Below the pieces are notes generated by a model that saw nothing but the letters and a program-made list of their open reading frames with translations, was not told where the DNA came from and did not search any database. A stretch of DNA of 57,659 bases from DATFRX01 sp035630615 (GTDB lineage Bacteria; Actinomycetota; Actinomycetes; Propionibacteriales; Nocardioidaceae): NCBI GenBank assembly GCA_035630615.1, contig DASQKI010000097.1, forward strand, positions 1 to 57,659, read 5' to 3'. The position numbers were made by a program, and so were the translations under genes. Every line of letters begins with the position of its first letter. The stretch's first letter is position 1. Positions 51,093 through 57,659 of the stretch are shown one piece after another.

Positions 51093-52193
51093 GGTCCTTT
51101 CGACGGCGGCGGGGTCGACGGTCACGCCGAGACCTGGGCCGTCGACGGCGTCGAGGTGCACGTGACCGTCGACCACCTCGAGCGGCTTGTCGACCAGGTC
51201 AGCGCGGCTGAAGTGCGGCGTGATCGCGGTGCCGAGCGGCAGGTCGACGGCGGCCGCCGCGACGTGCAGCAGCGCGGCCGACCCGATGCTGGAGTCGCCG
51301 CACATGCCGGCGAGGAATGGCGCGACGCCACTGAGCTGGCTCAAGGCGAGCAACGACTGGGCGCCGTCGATACCGCCGGCCTTGAGGAGCTTGATGACAA
51401 CGCCGCCCGGTCGGGTCCCGGCCGTCAACGCCGACAACAGATCGCTGGCCGCGTACATGCTCTCGTCGGCGGCTACGACGACACCAGGCGTCGCGCTGAG
51501 TCGGGCGAGACCGGCGACATCCCATTGCGGCAGCGGCTGCTCGACGACCTCGACACCGATGTCTTTGGCCCGATCGATGAAGGCGGCGGCTTGGGCGAGT
51601 CCCCAGGCCTGGTTGACGTCGACGAACAGCCGGACATCGGCGCCGGCCGCCCGGCGTACTCGCTCGACCGCGCGCAAGTCGTAGGCCACGTCGGGCCGGC
51701 CGACCTTGAGCTTGACGATGCCGAATCCGGCGTCCGCGGCGGTCCGGGCGTCGGCGGCGTCGCGGTCGTCGTCGAAGTTGCCGATGTGGTACGCCACCGG
51801 CACCTGCCGCCGTCGGGCGCCGCCGAGCAGCTGGTAGATCGGCACGTCGAGGAGTCGACCCCGAAGGTCCCACAGCGCCATCGACAGGGCGCACCGCGCG
51901 GCGTGCCGCCGGTCCAGCCGGCGTGCGATCTCGGGGACGGCCGCGATCACGGCCTCGGCGTCTCGGCCGACGACGAGCTCCGTCGCGGCCTCGACCCCGG
52001 CCCGGGCCGATGCCGGCGTCTCGGTCGTGAAGGTCGGGTTGAGCTGCGCCTCGCCCCAGCCTTCGACACCGTCGTCGGTGCGCACGTTGACGAGCAGCAG
52101 CCGGGCCGCGGTCGTCGTCTTGTTCGAGGTGCTGAAGACCGTCGTGAGCGGGATCTCGACCGTCCGGGTCCGGAGCTCGGCGATCGCAGGCAT
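51081..52193 (-). CDS. Mandelate racemase/muconate lactonizing enzyme-like protein
   Basis: 370 residues of the enolase superfamily. Cap domain in the first 130 residues, then the barrel with the KxK motif (IVKLKVGRPD), the three metal ligands in LFVDVNQAW, VVEQPLPQ and VAADESM, and the opposite Lys in VIKLLKAGG, the MLE-subgroup arrangement used by muconate cycloisomerases, o-succinylbenzoate synthases and dipeptide epimerases. GAGGAG precedes the ATG. Divergent from the TRAP-type binding protein; substrate unknown. Confidence 0.9.
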   Translation of the reverse strand: MPAIAELRTRTVEIPLTTVFSTSNKTTTAARLLLVNVRTDDGVEGWGEAQLNPTFTTETPASARAGVEAATELVVGRDAEAVIAAVPEIARRLDRRHAARCALSMALWDLRGRLLDVPIYQLLGGARRRQVPVAYHIGNFDDDRDAADARTAADAGFGIVKLKVGRPDVAYDLRAVERVRRAAGADVRLFVDVNQAWGLAQAAAFIDRAKDIGVEVVEQPLPQWDVAGLARLSATPGVVVAADESMYAASDLLSALTAGTRPGGVVIKLLKAGGIDGAQSLLALSQLSGVAPFLAGMCGDSSIGSAALLHVAAAAVDLPLGTAITPHFSRADLVDKPLEVVDGHVHLDAVDGPGLGVTVDPAAVERTARP

Positions 52194-52227
52194 CCAACGC
52201 TCCTCACCGGATTCGTACGATTCCTAC

Positions 52228-52239
52228 ATCGTATAGAAT
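52228..52239 (+). promoter_or_regulatory. ATCGTATAGAAT promoter/operator site (variant)
   Basis: With its flank (ACATCGTATAGAAT) it matches the site at 14721-14734 with one mismatch. TATAGAAT provides a good -10 for the gene at 52270. It lies in the 76-base divergent region. Confidence 0.5.
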
Positions 52240-52269
52240 GTGCAGTGCACGTCAAGGTGGTGAGAGCGG

Positions 52270-53193
52270 ATGAACGAGGTGCGCCGCATTCGACTCGGTG
52301 GCTACGCCCCGCGCGACAGCACGCACGGCCAAGCGCTGGACCGGATCGCCGAAGGCCTGCGTCGTGGCCTCGGCGGTCGAGTCGAGATCGGCCTCGACTA
52401 CAACATCATGGACCGCGGCCGACCGGCCAGCGCGCTGCTCGACGAGGTGGAGTCGGGAGAGCTGACGCTGTGCTACTTCTCCACCAGCTACCTCGCCGAC
52501 CGGGTGCCGGCGCTCGCGGTCGTCGATCTGCCGTACATCTTCCGCGACCTCGACCACGCCCACGGCTGCCTCGACGGCAAGCTCGGCGCCGTGCTGTCCG
52601 AACGCACCGGCGCCGGCACCGGCCTCGTGGCGTTGGGCTACTGGGACAACGGCTTTCGGCATCTCAGCAACCGCAGCCGCGAGGTGTCGTCCCCGGCCGA
52701 CTGTCAGGGCTTGCGTGTGCGGCTGCAACCGAACTGGGCGCACGAGGAGTTGTTCCGCGCCCTCGGCTCCGAACCGGTGTCCAACGACCTCGCGGCCGGC
52801 ATCGCGATGCTGCGCGACGGCGAGCTCGACGCACAGGAGAACCCGTTCGCCAACTTCGTCGCGTACGGCATCCACGAGCTGCACCCCTACGTCACGCTCA
52901 CCGGCCACGTCTACGGAGCCCGCGGGGTCTACGCGAGCGCGCGGCAGCTCGCCGAGTGGCCGGACGCCGACCGCGACGTGCTGCAGGCATCGGTCCGAGC
53001 GGCGGTCGTCGAGCAGCGTGCGACGGCGGCACGGGTCGAGGTCGAGTTGCGGGAGTGGCTGGCCGCCCGCGGCACCAAGATCCGGGAGCTGACCGAGGCC
53101 GAGGACGCCGCCTTTCGGGCCGCCGCCCAACCGGTACGCGAGGCGGCGGCTCGTCGATTCGGTGCCGACCTGCTCGATCTGACCGTGGGCTGA
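52270..53193 (+). CDS. DctP-family TRAP-type solute-binding protein without signal peptide
   Basis: 307 residues. The fold begins at once with IRLGGYAPRDSTHG, the first strand of mature DctP proteins, and contains the family's carboxylate-binding core GLRVRLQPNWAHEELFRALG and DGELDAQENPFANF. There is no secretion leader: a TGA lies in frame at 52261-52263, nine bases before the ATG, and the ATG follows GGTGAGAG, so no upstream start is possible. No DctQ or DctM membrane gene is nearby. It may be a cytoplasmic carboxylate-binding protein rather than a transporter part. Three bases upstream of a beta-hydroxyacid dehydrogenase. Confidence 0.85.
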   Translation: MNEVRRIRLGGYAPRDSTHGQALDRIAEGLRRGLGGRVEIGLDYNIMDRGRPASALLDEVESGELTLCYFSTSYLADRVPALAVVDLPYIFRDLDHAHGCLDGKLGAVLSERTGAGTGLVALGYWDNGFRHLSNRSREVSSPADCQGLRVRLQPNWAHEELFRALGSEPVSNDLAAGIAMLRDGELDAQENPFANFVAYGIHELHPYVTLTGHVYGARGVYASARQLAEWPDADRDVLQASVRAAVVEQRATAARVEVELREWLAARGTKIRELTEAEDAAFRAAAQPVREAAARRFGADLLDLTVG

Positions 53194-53196
53194 CGC

Positions 53197-54087
53197 ATGT
53201 CGCTGCCGAGGGTCGCCGCGATCGGCGTCGGGCTGCTCGGTTCGGCGCTCACCGCGACCCTCCTCGATCGCGGATACAACGTCGCGGGCTACGACCCCGA
53301 CCCGCGTCGGATCGCGGAGCACGAGGCCCGTGGCGGCCGTGGCGCAACGTCGATCGCGGACGCTGTCGACGGCGTCGATCGGGTCCTGCTGGCGCTGCCG
53401 ACCGGCGACATCGTCCGCGAGGCATGCCTGGGGCCGGGCGGGGTCGCTGACGTCGCGGCGCCGGGCACCCTCGTCCTCGACGCGACGACCGCCCGACCGA
53501 GTGACTCCATCGGCACCGGACGGACGCTGGCCGAGCGTGGCATCGGCTTCCTCGACACCAGTGTCAGCGGGTCGAGCGCGATGGCGTGGGAGCGCGACAT
53601 CGTGATCATGGTCGGCGGGCCTGACGACGACGTAGCGCGGGCCCGACCCGTGTTGGAGGCGCTGGCTCGGTCGGTGCGCCATGTCGGTCCGCTCGGCGCG
53701 GGCACGCGGACGAAGCTCATCGTCAACCTCGCGCTCGGCGTGCACCGACTCGTACTCGCGGAGGCGCTCGTGCTCGGCGAGCGGGCCGGCCTCGACCTCG
53801 ACCGGCTGCTGGAGGTGCTCAAGGACAGCGCGGCCTACAGCAAGGCGATGGACGGCTGGGGCGAGCGCATGGTTCGCGGCGACCACGACCGACCTCGCTC
53901 ACGGATCCGCCAACACGCCAAGGACGTCGGGCTGATGCTCGACGAGGGAGCGGCGGTCGGGGCGCCGATGCCACTCACCAGGACGCTGGCCGGCGTACTC
54001 GACCAGGCGCTTGACTACGACCTCGCCGACGCCGACAACTCCGCCGTGATCGCCGTACTCCGCCGCCTCGCAGGCGAAGACCCGTGA
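53197..54087 (+). CDS. NAD(P)-dependent 3-hydroxyisobutyrate dehydrogenase-family oxidoreductase
   Basis: 296 residues. Rossmann motif IGVGLLGSA, substrate segment DTSVSGSSAMAW, catalytic Lys in TRTKLIVNLAL and AYSKAMDGWGERM in the C-terminal domain. Clear paralogue of the gene at 4.3 kb. Three bases after the DctP-like gene, so cotranscribed; the binding protein and dehydrogenase may handle the same hydroxy acid. Ends one base from the convergent ABM gene. Confidence 0.9.
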   Translation: MSLPRVAAIGVGLLGSALTATLLDRGYNVAGYDPDPRRIAEHEARGGRGATSIADAVDGVDRVLLALPTGDIVREACLGPGGVADVAAPGTLVLDATTARPSDSIGTGRTLAERGIGFLDTSVSGSSAMAWERDIVIMVGGPDDDVARARPVLEALARSVRHVGPLGAGTRTKLIVNLALGVHRLVLAEALVLGERAGLDLDRLLEVLKDSAAYSKAMDGWGERMVRGDHDRPRSRIRQHAKDVGLMLDEGAAVGAPMPLTRTLAGVLDQALDYDLADADNSAVIAVLRRLAGEDP

Positions 54088-54088
54088 G

Positions 54089-54391
54089 TTAGGCGACGTC
54101 GGCCTCGGACAGCACGGCGACCTCGATCGGCGACGCGAGCAGCTCGGGAAGCTTGGCGCGATAGGCCTTGTAGTGCTCGCTCGCGCGATGTGCCTCCAGC
54201 GCGTCGGCGTCGACGTAGCGCTCGAACAGGTGAAGCCGCTTGCCGTCGTCGGACTCGTAGAGGTCGTAGATCTGACAGCCTGGCTCTCGGCGAGTGTGTT
54301 CGACCATGACATCCAGCGTCGCGCGGAGCTGCGGGATCCGCTCGGGTCGCGGGGTGAAGCTGGCGAAGACGATCGCGGGCGCTGTCGGCAT
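54089..54391 (-). CDS. Antibiotic biosynthesis monooxygenase (ABM) domain protein
   Basis: 100 residues, single dimeric ferredoxin-like ABM domain: IVFASFTPRPERIPQLRATL, TRREPGCQIYDLYESDD, HLFERYVDADALEAHRASEHYK. ABM proteins include quinol monooxygenases and small isomerase-like proteins that need no cofactor. GGAGG six bases before the ATG confirms the short form; a much longer antisense open frame is a shadow. Divergent from the second Ldh_2 gene. Confidence 0.88.
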   Translation of the reverse strand: MPTAPAIVFASFTPRPERIPQLRATLDVMVEHTRREPGCQIYDLYESDDGKRLHLFERYVDADALEAHRASEHYKAYRAKLPELLASPIEVAVLSEADVA

Positions 54392-54410
54392 GCTGTACCT
54401 CCGTCGGCAG

Positions 54411-54422
54411 ATCACATAGGAT
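54411..54422 (+). promoter_or_regulatory. ATCACATAGGAT promoter/operator site (variant)
   Basis: Matches the 4273 site (ATCATGTAGGAT) except at two central positions, with TAGGAT as possible -10 for the Ldh_2 gene about 50 bases downstream. It lies in the 81-base divergent region with the ABM gene. Confidence 0.45.
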
Positions 54423-54472
54423 ACATCAGACCAGATGTCGCAATGCGGGGTCGGGCGAGTGAGGGCAAAGTC

Positions 54473-55531
54473 ATGACGAGCCGCTATCCCGTATCGCAGC
54501 TCCGGGACTTCGTCACGACCGTCCTCGAACGCTGCGACGTGCCGCCCGACGACGCGGCCACGACCGCCGATCGAATGCTCGACGCCGACCTGCGCGGCAT
54601 GAGCGGGCACGGCGTCCTCCGGCTTCCCGGGTACGCGAAGCGGCTGCGCTCCGGCGGCTACAGCCTGCGGCCGGACGTACGTGTGGTCCGCGAGACGCCG
54701 GTCAGCGCTCTCGTCGACGGCGACGACGGCCTCGGCCAGGTCGTCATGACCCGGGTCGCCGAGATCGCGATCGACAAGGCCATCGCGAGCGGGCTCGCCT
54801 GGGTCGGCGTGCGCCGCTCCAACCATGCCGGCGCGGGCGGGGTCTACGCGTCGATGCCGCTCGAGCGCGACCTGATCGGGCTCTACTTCGCGATCGGCAA
54901 CGCCAACCACATGCCGCCGTGGGGCGGACTCGACATGCTGCTGAGCACCAACCCGGTCGCGGTCGCCATTCCGGCCGGCGAGGAGCCGCCATTGGTTCTC
55001 GACATGGCCACCACGCAGGTGTCGTACGGCCGGGTCAAGGTCGCGGCCGATCGCGACGAAACGATGCCCGAAGGCTGGATGGTCGACCGACAGGGCCAGC
55101 CGCTCACCGATCCGAAGCGGTCCGCCGAAGGCTTCCTGGTGCCCATCGGGGGCTACAAGGGCTACGGCCTCAACCTCGTGATCGGCGCCCTCGCCGGACT
55201 CCTCAACGGCGCGGCGCTCGGCAGCTCGGTCGTCGACTTCAACGCCGACTTCACCACGCCGACCAATACGGGGCAGGCGATGCTCGTCGTACGCCCCGAC
55301 CTCTTCCAGCCGGTCGAGGAGTTCAAGGCCGCCATGGACCACCACATCCGCGAGCTCAAGGCCTCGACGCCGATGCCGGATCATCCGCCGATCCGTGTGC
55401 CCGGTGACCAAACGCCGGATCGGATCGCCGACCTTCGCGAGCACGGCGTTCCGCTGGCGGCGGCGACCGTGCACCGACTCGCCGACCTGGCCACCGAGCT
55501 CGACGTCACCGACCACCCGTTCGCACCATGA
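54473..55531 (+). CDS. Malate/L-lactate/ureidoglycolate dehydrogenase family (Ldh_2) oxidoreductase
   Basis: 352 residues from the ATG with GAGGG seven bases upstream. Family blocks: DLRGMSGHGVLRLPGY, VRRSNHAGAGGVY (catalytic His), NANHMPPWGG, STNPVAVAIPAG, LDMATTQVSYGRV and GYKGYGLNLVIG. Distant paralogue of the gene at 10.2 kb, so probably a different 2-hydroxyacid. The TGA overlaps the next ATG by four bases. Confidence 0.9.
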   Translation: MTSRYPVSQLRDFVTTVLERCDVPPDDAATTADRMLDADLRGMSGHGVLRLPGYAKRLRSGGYSLRPDVRVVRETPVSALVDGDDGLGQVVMTRVAEIAIDKAIASGLAWVGVRRSNHAGAGGVYASMPLERDLIGLYFAIGNANHMPPWGGLDMLLSTNPVAVAIPAGEEPPLVLDMATTQVSYGRVKVAADRDETMPEGWMVDRQGQPLTDPKRSAEGFLVPIGGYKGYGLNLVIGALAGLLNGAALGSSVVDFNADFTTPTNTGQAMLVVRPDLFQPVEEFKAAMDHHIRELKASTPMPDHPPIRVPGDQTPDRIADLREHGVPLAAATVHRLADLATELDVTDHPFAP

Positions 55532-56049
55532 ATGCCGACATGTCGCCGGGGCGCCGTCCAGGCACGCGCGCCGGGATCGCCAGCTTCGGCCGGGTCCTCG
55601 TGATTAGGCTCGGCCCCGGCGAGGACGTGCTGCCGGCGATGGAGCGACTGCTGCTCGACGCCAGGATCAGCGCCGGTGTGATCGTCAGTGGAGTCGCCAG
55701 CCTGCGGCACGCGTCGGTTCGCAACATCGTCCGGTTTCCGGAGCGGTGGCCGATCGAGCCGGACATGCGTACGCAGACGACGGTCGCCGGACCGCTCGAG
55801 ATCCTGTCGATGCAGGGCAACGTCGCTCCGACACCGGACGGCGACCCGTTCATCCACTGTCACGTGGAGTTTTCGATCGGTGCGCCGCCGGCCGAGACCT
55901 ACGGCGGGCACCTGATCGAGGACACCATCGTCGCCACCACCTGCGAGATCGCCATCGCCGAGCTGCGCGGCTCCGACGTACGGCGCGTCCACGACCCCGA
56001 GACGCAAACCCTCGAACTCGACGTCGATCCCCGACTCGCCACCGACTAG
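55528..56049 (+). CDS. PPC/DUF296 domain protein
   Basis: 173 residues with one PPC domain (plants and prokaryotes conserved): FGRVLVIRLGPGEDVLPAM, GVIVSGVASLRHA, GPLEILSMQGNVAP and the putative metal site FIHCHVEFSIG with GGHLIED. Bacterial PPC proteins are trimers of unknown biochemical role. The first 15 residues are a basic, disordered leader. Translationally coupled to the Ldh_2 enzyme, hinting at a metabolic role. Confidence 0.85.
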   Translation: MNADMSPGRRPGTRAGIASFGRVLVIRLGPGEDVLPAMERLLLDARISAGVIVSGVASLRHASVRNIVRFPERWPIEPDMRTQTTVAGPLEILSMQGNVAPTPDGDPFIHCHVEFSIGAPPAETYGGHLIEDTIVATTCEIAIAELRGSDVRRVHDPETQTLELDVDPRLATD

Positions 56050-56077
56050 CAGGCGCCGGACGATACGTTCGCTGACT

Positions 56078-56713
56078 GTGGACCTGCTGATATTGGACAA
56101 CGACGGCGTCCTCGTCGACAGCGAGCCGATCGCCAACCGCGTACTCGCCGGATTGCTGACCGAGTACGGCGATCCGACCACGTACGAGGAGACCGTCAGC
56201 CGCTACATGGGCACCAATCTCGCCTACGTACGACAGGTCGTGGAGGCCAAGCTCGGGCACGCCCTGCCGGCCGACCTGGAACGGCGCTATCACGACGAAC
56301 TGTTCGCCCGGATGCGTACGGAGCTGACCACCGTCGCCGGTGTCGAGGCGGCGCTGGACGCGATCGACCTGCCGACCTGCGTGGCATCCAGCGGCACTCA
56401 CGAGCGCATCGAGGTGGCCCTCAAGATTGTCGGACTCTACGACCGGTTCGCCGGCCGGATCTTCAGCTCCCAGGACGTCGAGCGCGGCAAGCCGTACCCG
56501 GACCTCTTCCTGCGTGCCGCCGAGCAGACGGGTGTCGCGTCCGCCTCGTCGGTCGTGGTCGAGGACAGCCCCCACGGCGTCGAGGCGGCCAAGGCGGCCG
56601 GCATGACCGTGATCGGCTATGCCGGCATGACCCCGGCCGAGCGGCTGGCCGACGCCGACCGCGTCATCACGACGATGACCGACCTGCCCTCGGCCCTGGC
56701 AGCGGCCGGGTGA
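56078..56713 (+). CDS. HAD-superfamily hydrolase, beta-phosphoglucomutase-like
   Basis: 211 residues from a GTG. Motif I DNDGVLVDSEP with nucleophile D7 and general acid D9; motif II in VASSGTHERIEVAL; motif III Lys in RGKPYPDLFLRAA; motif IV VVVEDSPHGVEAAKAAGM. The C1 cap between motifs I and II and the closing IGYAGM make it a sugar-phosphate phosphatase or phosphoglucomutase-type enzyme. No strong ribosome binding site; a TACGTT hexamer eight bases upstream may give a near-leaderless transcript. Confidence 0.88.
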   Translation: MDLLILDNDGVLVDSEPIANRVLAGLLTEYGDPTTYEETVSRYMGTNLAYVRQVVEAKLGHALPADLERRYHDELFARMRTELTTVAGVEAALDAIDLPTCVASSGTHERIEVALKIVGLYDRFAGRIFSSQDVERGKPYPDLFLRAAEQTGVASASSVVVEDSPHGVEAAKAAGMTVIGYAGMTPAERLADADRVITTMTDLPSALAAAG

Positions 56714-56777
56714 TCCTGCGCTGCGATGCCGACCGACGCGGGCGAACGACGAACCGACCGGGCAAGCCTCAAAACTG

Positions 56778-56815
56778 CGCATCAGATCTGGTGCGTACGC
56801 AACACATCTGATGCG
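56778..56815. repeat. 38-bp nested dyad between the HAD and PPOX genes
   Basis: Outer arms CGCATCAGAT and ATCTGATGCG are perfect inverted copies; between them TGCGTACGCA is itself a perfect palindrome with the same centre. Overall 34 of 38 positions obey the symmetry. It lies 64 bases after the HAD stop and 50 before the PPOX start, so it could be a protein-binding site for the PPOX promoter or a terminator hairpin. Confidence 0.85.
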
Positions 56816-56865
56816 GCGATCGCCGGCCGATGGGGCTTTGACGTTGCCCGTGAGAGGCTCGACGC

Positions 56866-57330
56866 ATGCCACGTATCGCTACCGCTGAGCGCGTCGATCG
56901 TGCGGCGCTGTTCGAGTTTCTCCGACCGCGCCACAAGGGCCTGCTGGTGACGAACCGGACGGACGGCCGCCCTCAGATGTCGCCCGTGACCTGCGGCGTC
57001 GACGCCGACGGCCGGGTGGTGGTCTCGACCTACCCGGACCGCGCCAAGGCACGCAACGCGCGACGCGACCCTCGCGTGTCGATCTGCGTTGTCTCCGATG
57101 ACTGGGACGGCCCGTACGTCCAAGTCGACGGGCGAGCCGAGGTGCTCGACATGCCCGAGGCGCTGGACGGGCTGGTGGAGTACTTCCGCTGCATCTCCGG
57201 CGAGCACTCCGACTGGGACGAGTACCGCGATGCGATGCGCAAGCAGGGCAAGTCGCTGATCCGGATCACCGTGACCGAGTGGGGTCCGATCGCCACCGGC
57301 GGGTTCCCGCAGGACCGCGTGCCGTCCTGA
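56866..57330 (+). CDS. PPOX-class F420-dependent oxidoreductase
   Basis: 154 residues, split-barrel flavin/deazaflavin-binding fold of the pyridoxamine-oxidase-like class: FLRPRHKGLLVTNRTDGRPQ, VVVSTYPDRAKARNARRDP, YVQVDGRAEVLDMPEAL and a C-terminal RITVTEWG. The spacing and RAKARNARRDPRVS segment match actinobacterial members that use F420 or flavin. It would reduce a small unsaturated compound. GAGAGG eight bases before the ATG. Confidence 0.88.
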   Translation: MPRIATAERVDRAALFEFLRPRHKGLLVTNRTDGRPQMSPVTCGVDADGRVVVSTYPDRAKARNARRDPRVSICVVSDDWDGPYVQVDGRAEVLDMPEALDGLVEYFRCISGEHSDWDEYRDAMRKQGKSLIRITVTEWGPIATGGFPQDRVPS

Positions 57331-57370
57331 CCCTCTTGTCGCTGTCGGTGCCGTGTTGTTCCCTTGGGGG

Positions 57371-57659
57371 ATGGCTTCTCGGACCTGCACCTTCGTTCCT
57401 CCCTACCTCCTGCGACAGATCGCCTCGGGCCCCGGGCTCGGGGTGACCGTCGACCCGCATGCCGTCGACTGCTGCAGCCGCACGCTGCGCATCGACGAGT
57501 CCTTCCGGGCGGCCCGGGCCATGTCGGCCGAGTTCCGGGTCGCCGAGGAGTCCGAGCCGGCGGTGGCCGGGCCGGCGTACACCGTGCACACCGCGGACAA
57601 CACCGCCACGCTGCCCGGCACCCCGGTGCGCTCCGCCGACCAGGTCTCGGCGTCCGGAG
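57371..57659 (+). CDS. M4 (protealysin-like) metalloprotease, N-terminal part
   Basis: Open frame from the ATG to the end of the window, 96 complete codons. CTFVPPYLLRQIA at the N-terminus is the start of the protealysin-type propeptide, and TLRIDESFRAAR is followed by YTVHTADNTATLPGTPVRS, which corresponds to the propeptide-to-mature boundary of thermolysin-like proteases. No signal peptide is seen, as usual for protealysins. The catalytic HExxH would lie beyond the window. There is no good Shine-Dalgarno (only GGGGG directly before the ATG). Confidence 0.75.
   Translation, partial: MASRTCTFVPPYLLRQIASGPGLGVTVDPHAVDCCSRTLRIDESFRAARAMSAEFRVAEESEPAVAGPAYTVHTADNTATLPGTPVRSADQVSASG

Noticed and set aside
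54089..55516. 475-codon minus-strand frame opposite the Ldh_2 gene
   Set aside because: Only the last 100 codons (the ABM protein, with its own ribosome binding site) are real.

Overview
The window is GC-rich, densely packed DNA from what looks like a high-GC Gram-positive bacterium (Actinomycetota). Signs of this are an F420-type PPOX enzyme, a DUF1023 alpha/beta hydrolase, GTG starts, several probable leaderless transcripts and a sugar ABC transporter without its own ATPase. I cannot name a genus from sequence alone. No rRNA, tRNA, CRISPR array, insertion sequence or phage gene was seen, and no gene-free stretch exceeds 300 bases.

Layout. 1-2.5 kb: TetR regulator, an ArsB-type permease broken by an in-frame TAG, and a universal stress protein. 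2.5-12.3 kb: catabolic modules (TPP enzyme, beta-hydroxyacid dehydrogenase, Gfo/Idh/MocA oxidoreductase, ACMSD-type amidohydrolase, HpaI-type aldolase, Ldh2-type and D-2-hydroxyacid dehydrogenases) with a DUF1023 hydrolase between them. 12.3-13.4 kb: a lipoprotein and a MazF/antitoxin pair. 13.5-20.7 kb: two divergent M24-fold genes, the second heading a tightly overlapping operon with a PEP-utilising enzyme, a CitE-like lyase and an NDP-forming acyl-CoA synthetase. 20.8-24 kb: sugar-type ABC transporter. 24-31.6 kb: dehydrogenase, hydrolase, GntR regulator, SDR, MFS carriers and a third M24 gene. 31.7-36 kb: cyclase-CitE-CaiB-MFS operon. 36-38.4 kb: dehydrogenase divergent from a homocitrate-synthase-like enzyme. 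38.4-40.8 kb: two CNNM/CorC-type membrane proteins. 40.8-48 kb: two Gfo oxidoreductases, a second GntR regulator, then a 2-hydroxyacid dehydrogenase/MDR/acyl-CoA dehydrogenase/MaoC-pair operon. 48-56 kb: GlcG-CinA-Gfo cluster, an enolase-superfamily enzyme, a TRAP-type binding protein without signal peptide, a second beta-hydroxyacid dehydrogenase, an ABM monooxygenase, a second Ldh2 enzyme and a PPC-domain protein. 56-57.7 kb: HAD phosphatase, PPOX enzyme and the start of an M4 metalloprotease that runs off the window.

Working together. Most genes belong to small transport and catabolism cassettes for hydroxy acids, sugar acids or short branched carboxylates: uptake, oxidation of hydroxyl groups, CoA activation, hydration and retro-aldol or retro-Claisen cleavage. 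Families recur (four Gfo, three M24, three MDR, three HpcH/CitE, two Ldh2, two HIBDH, two GntR).

The most striking signal is a shared A+T-rich promoter motif, roughly WTYATGYRTGAT, in front of about nine to twelve of these units and always pointing at the gene. With the two closely similar FadR-type GntR regulators it suggests one dispersed regulon. A second layer is short palindromic or tandem repeat families placed almost only at gene ends.
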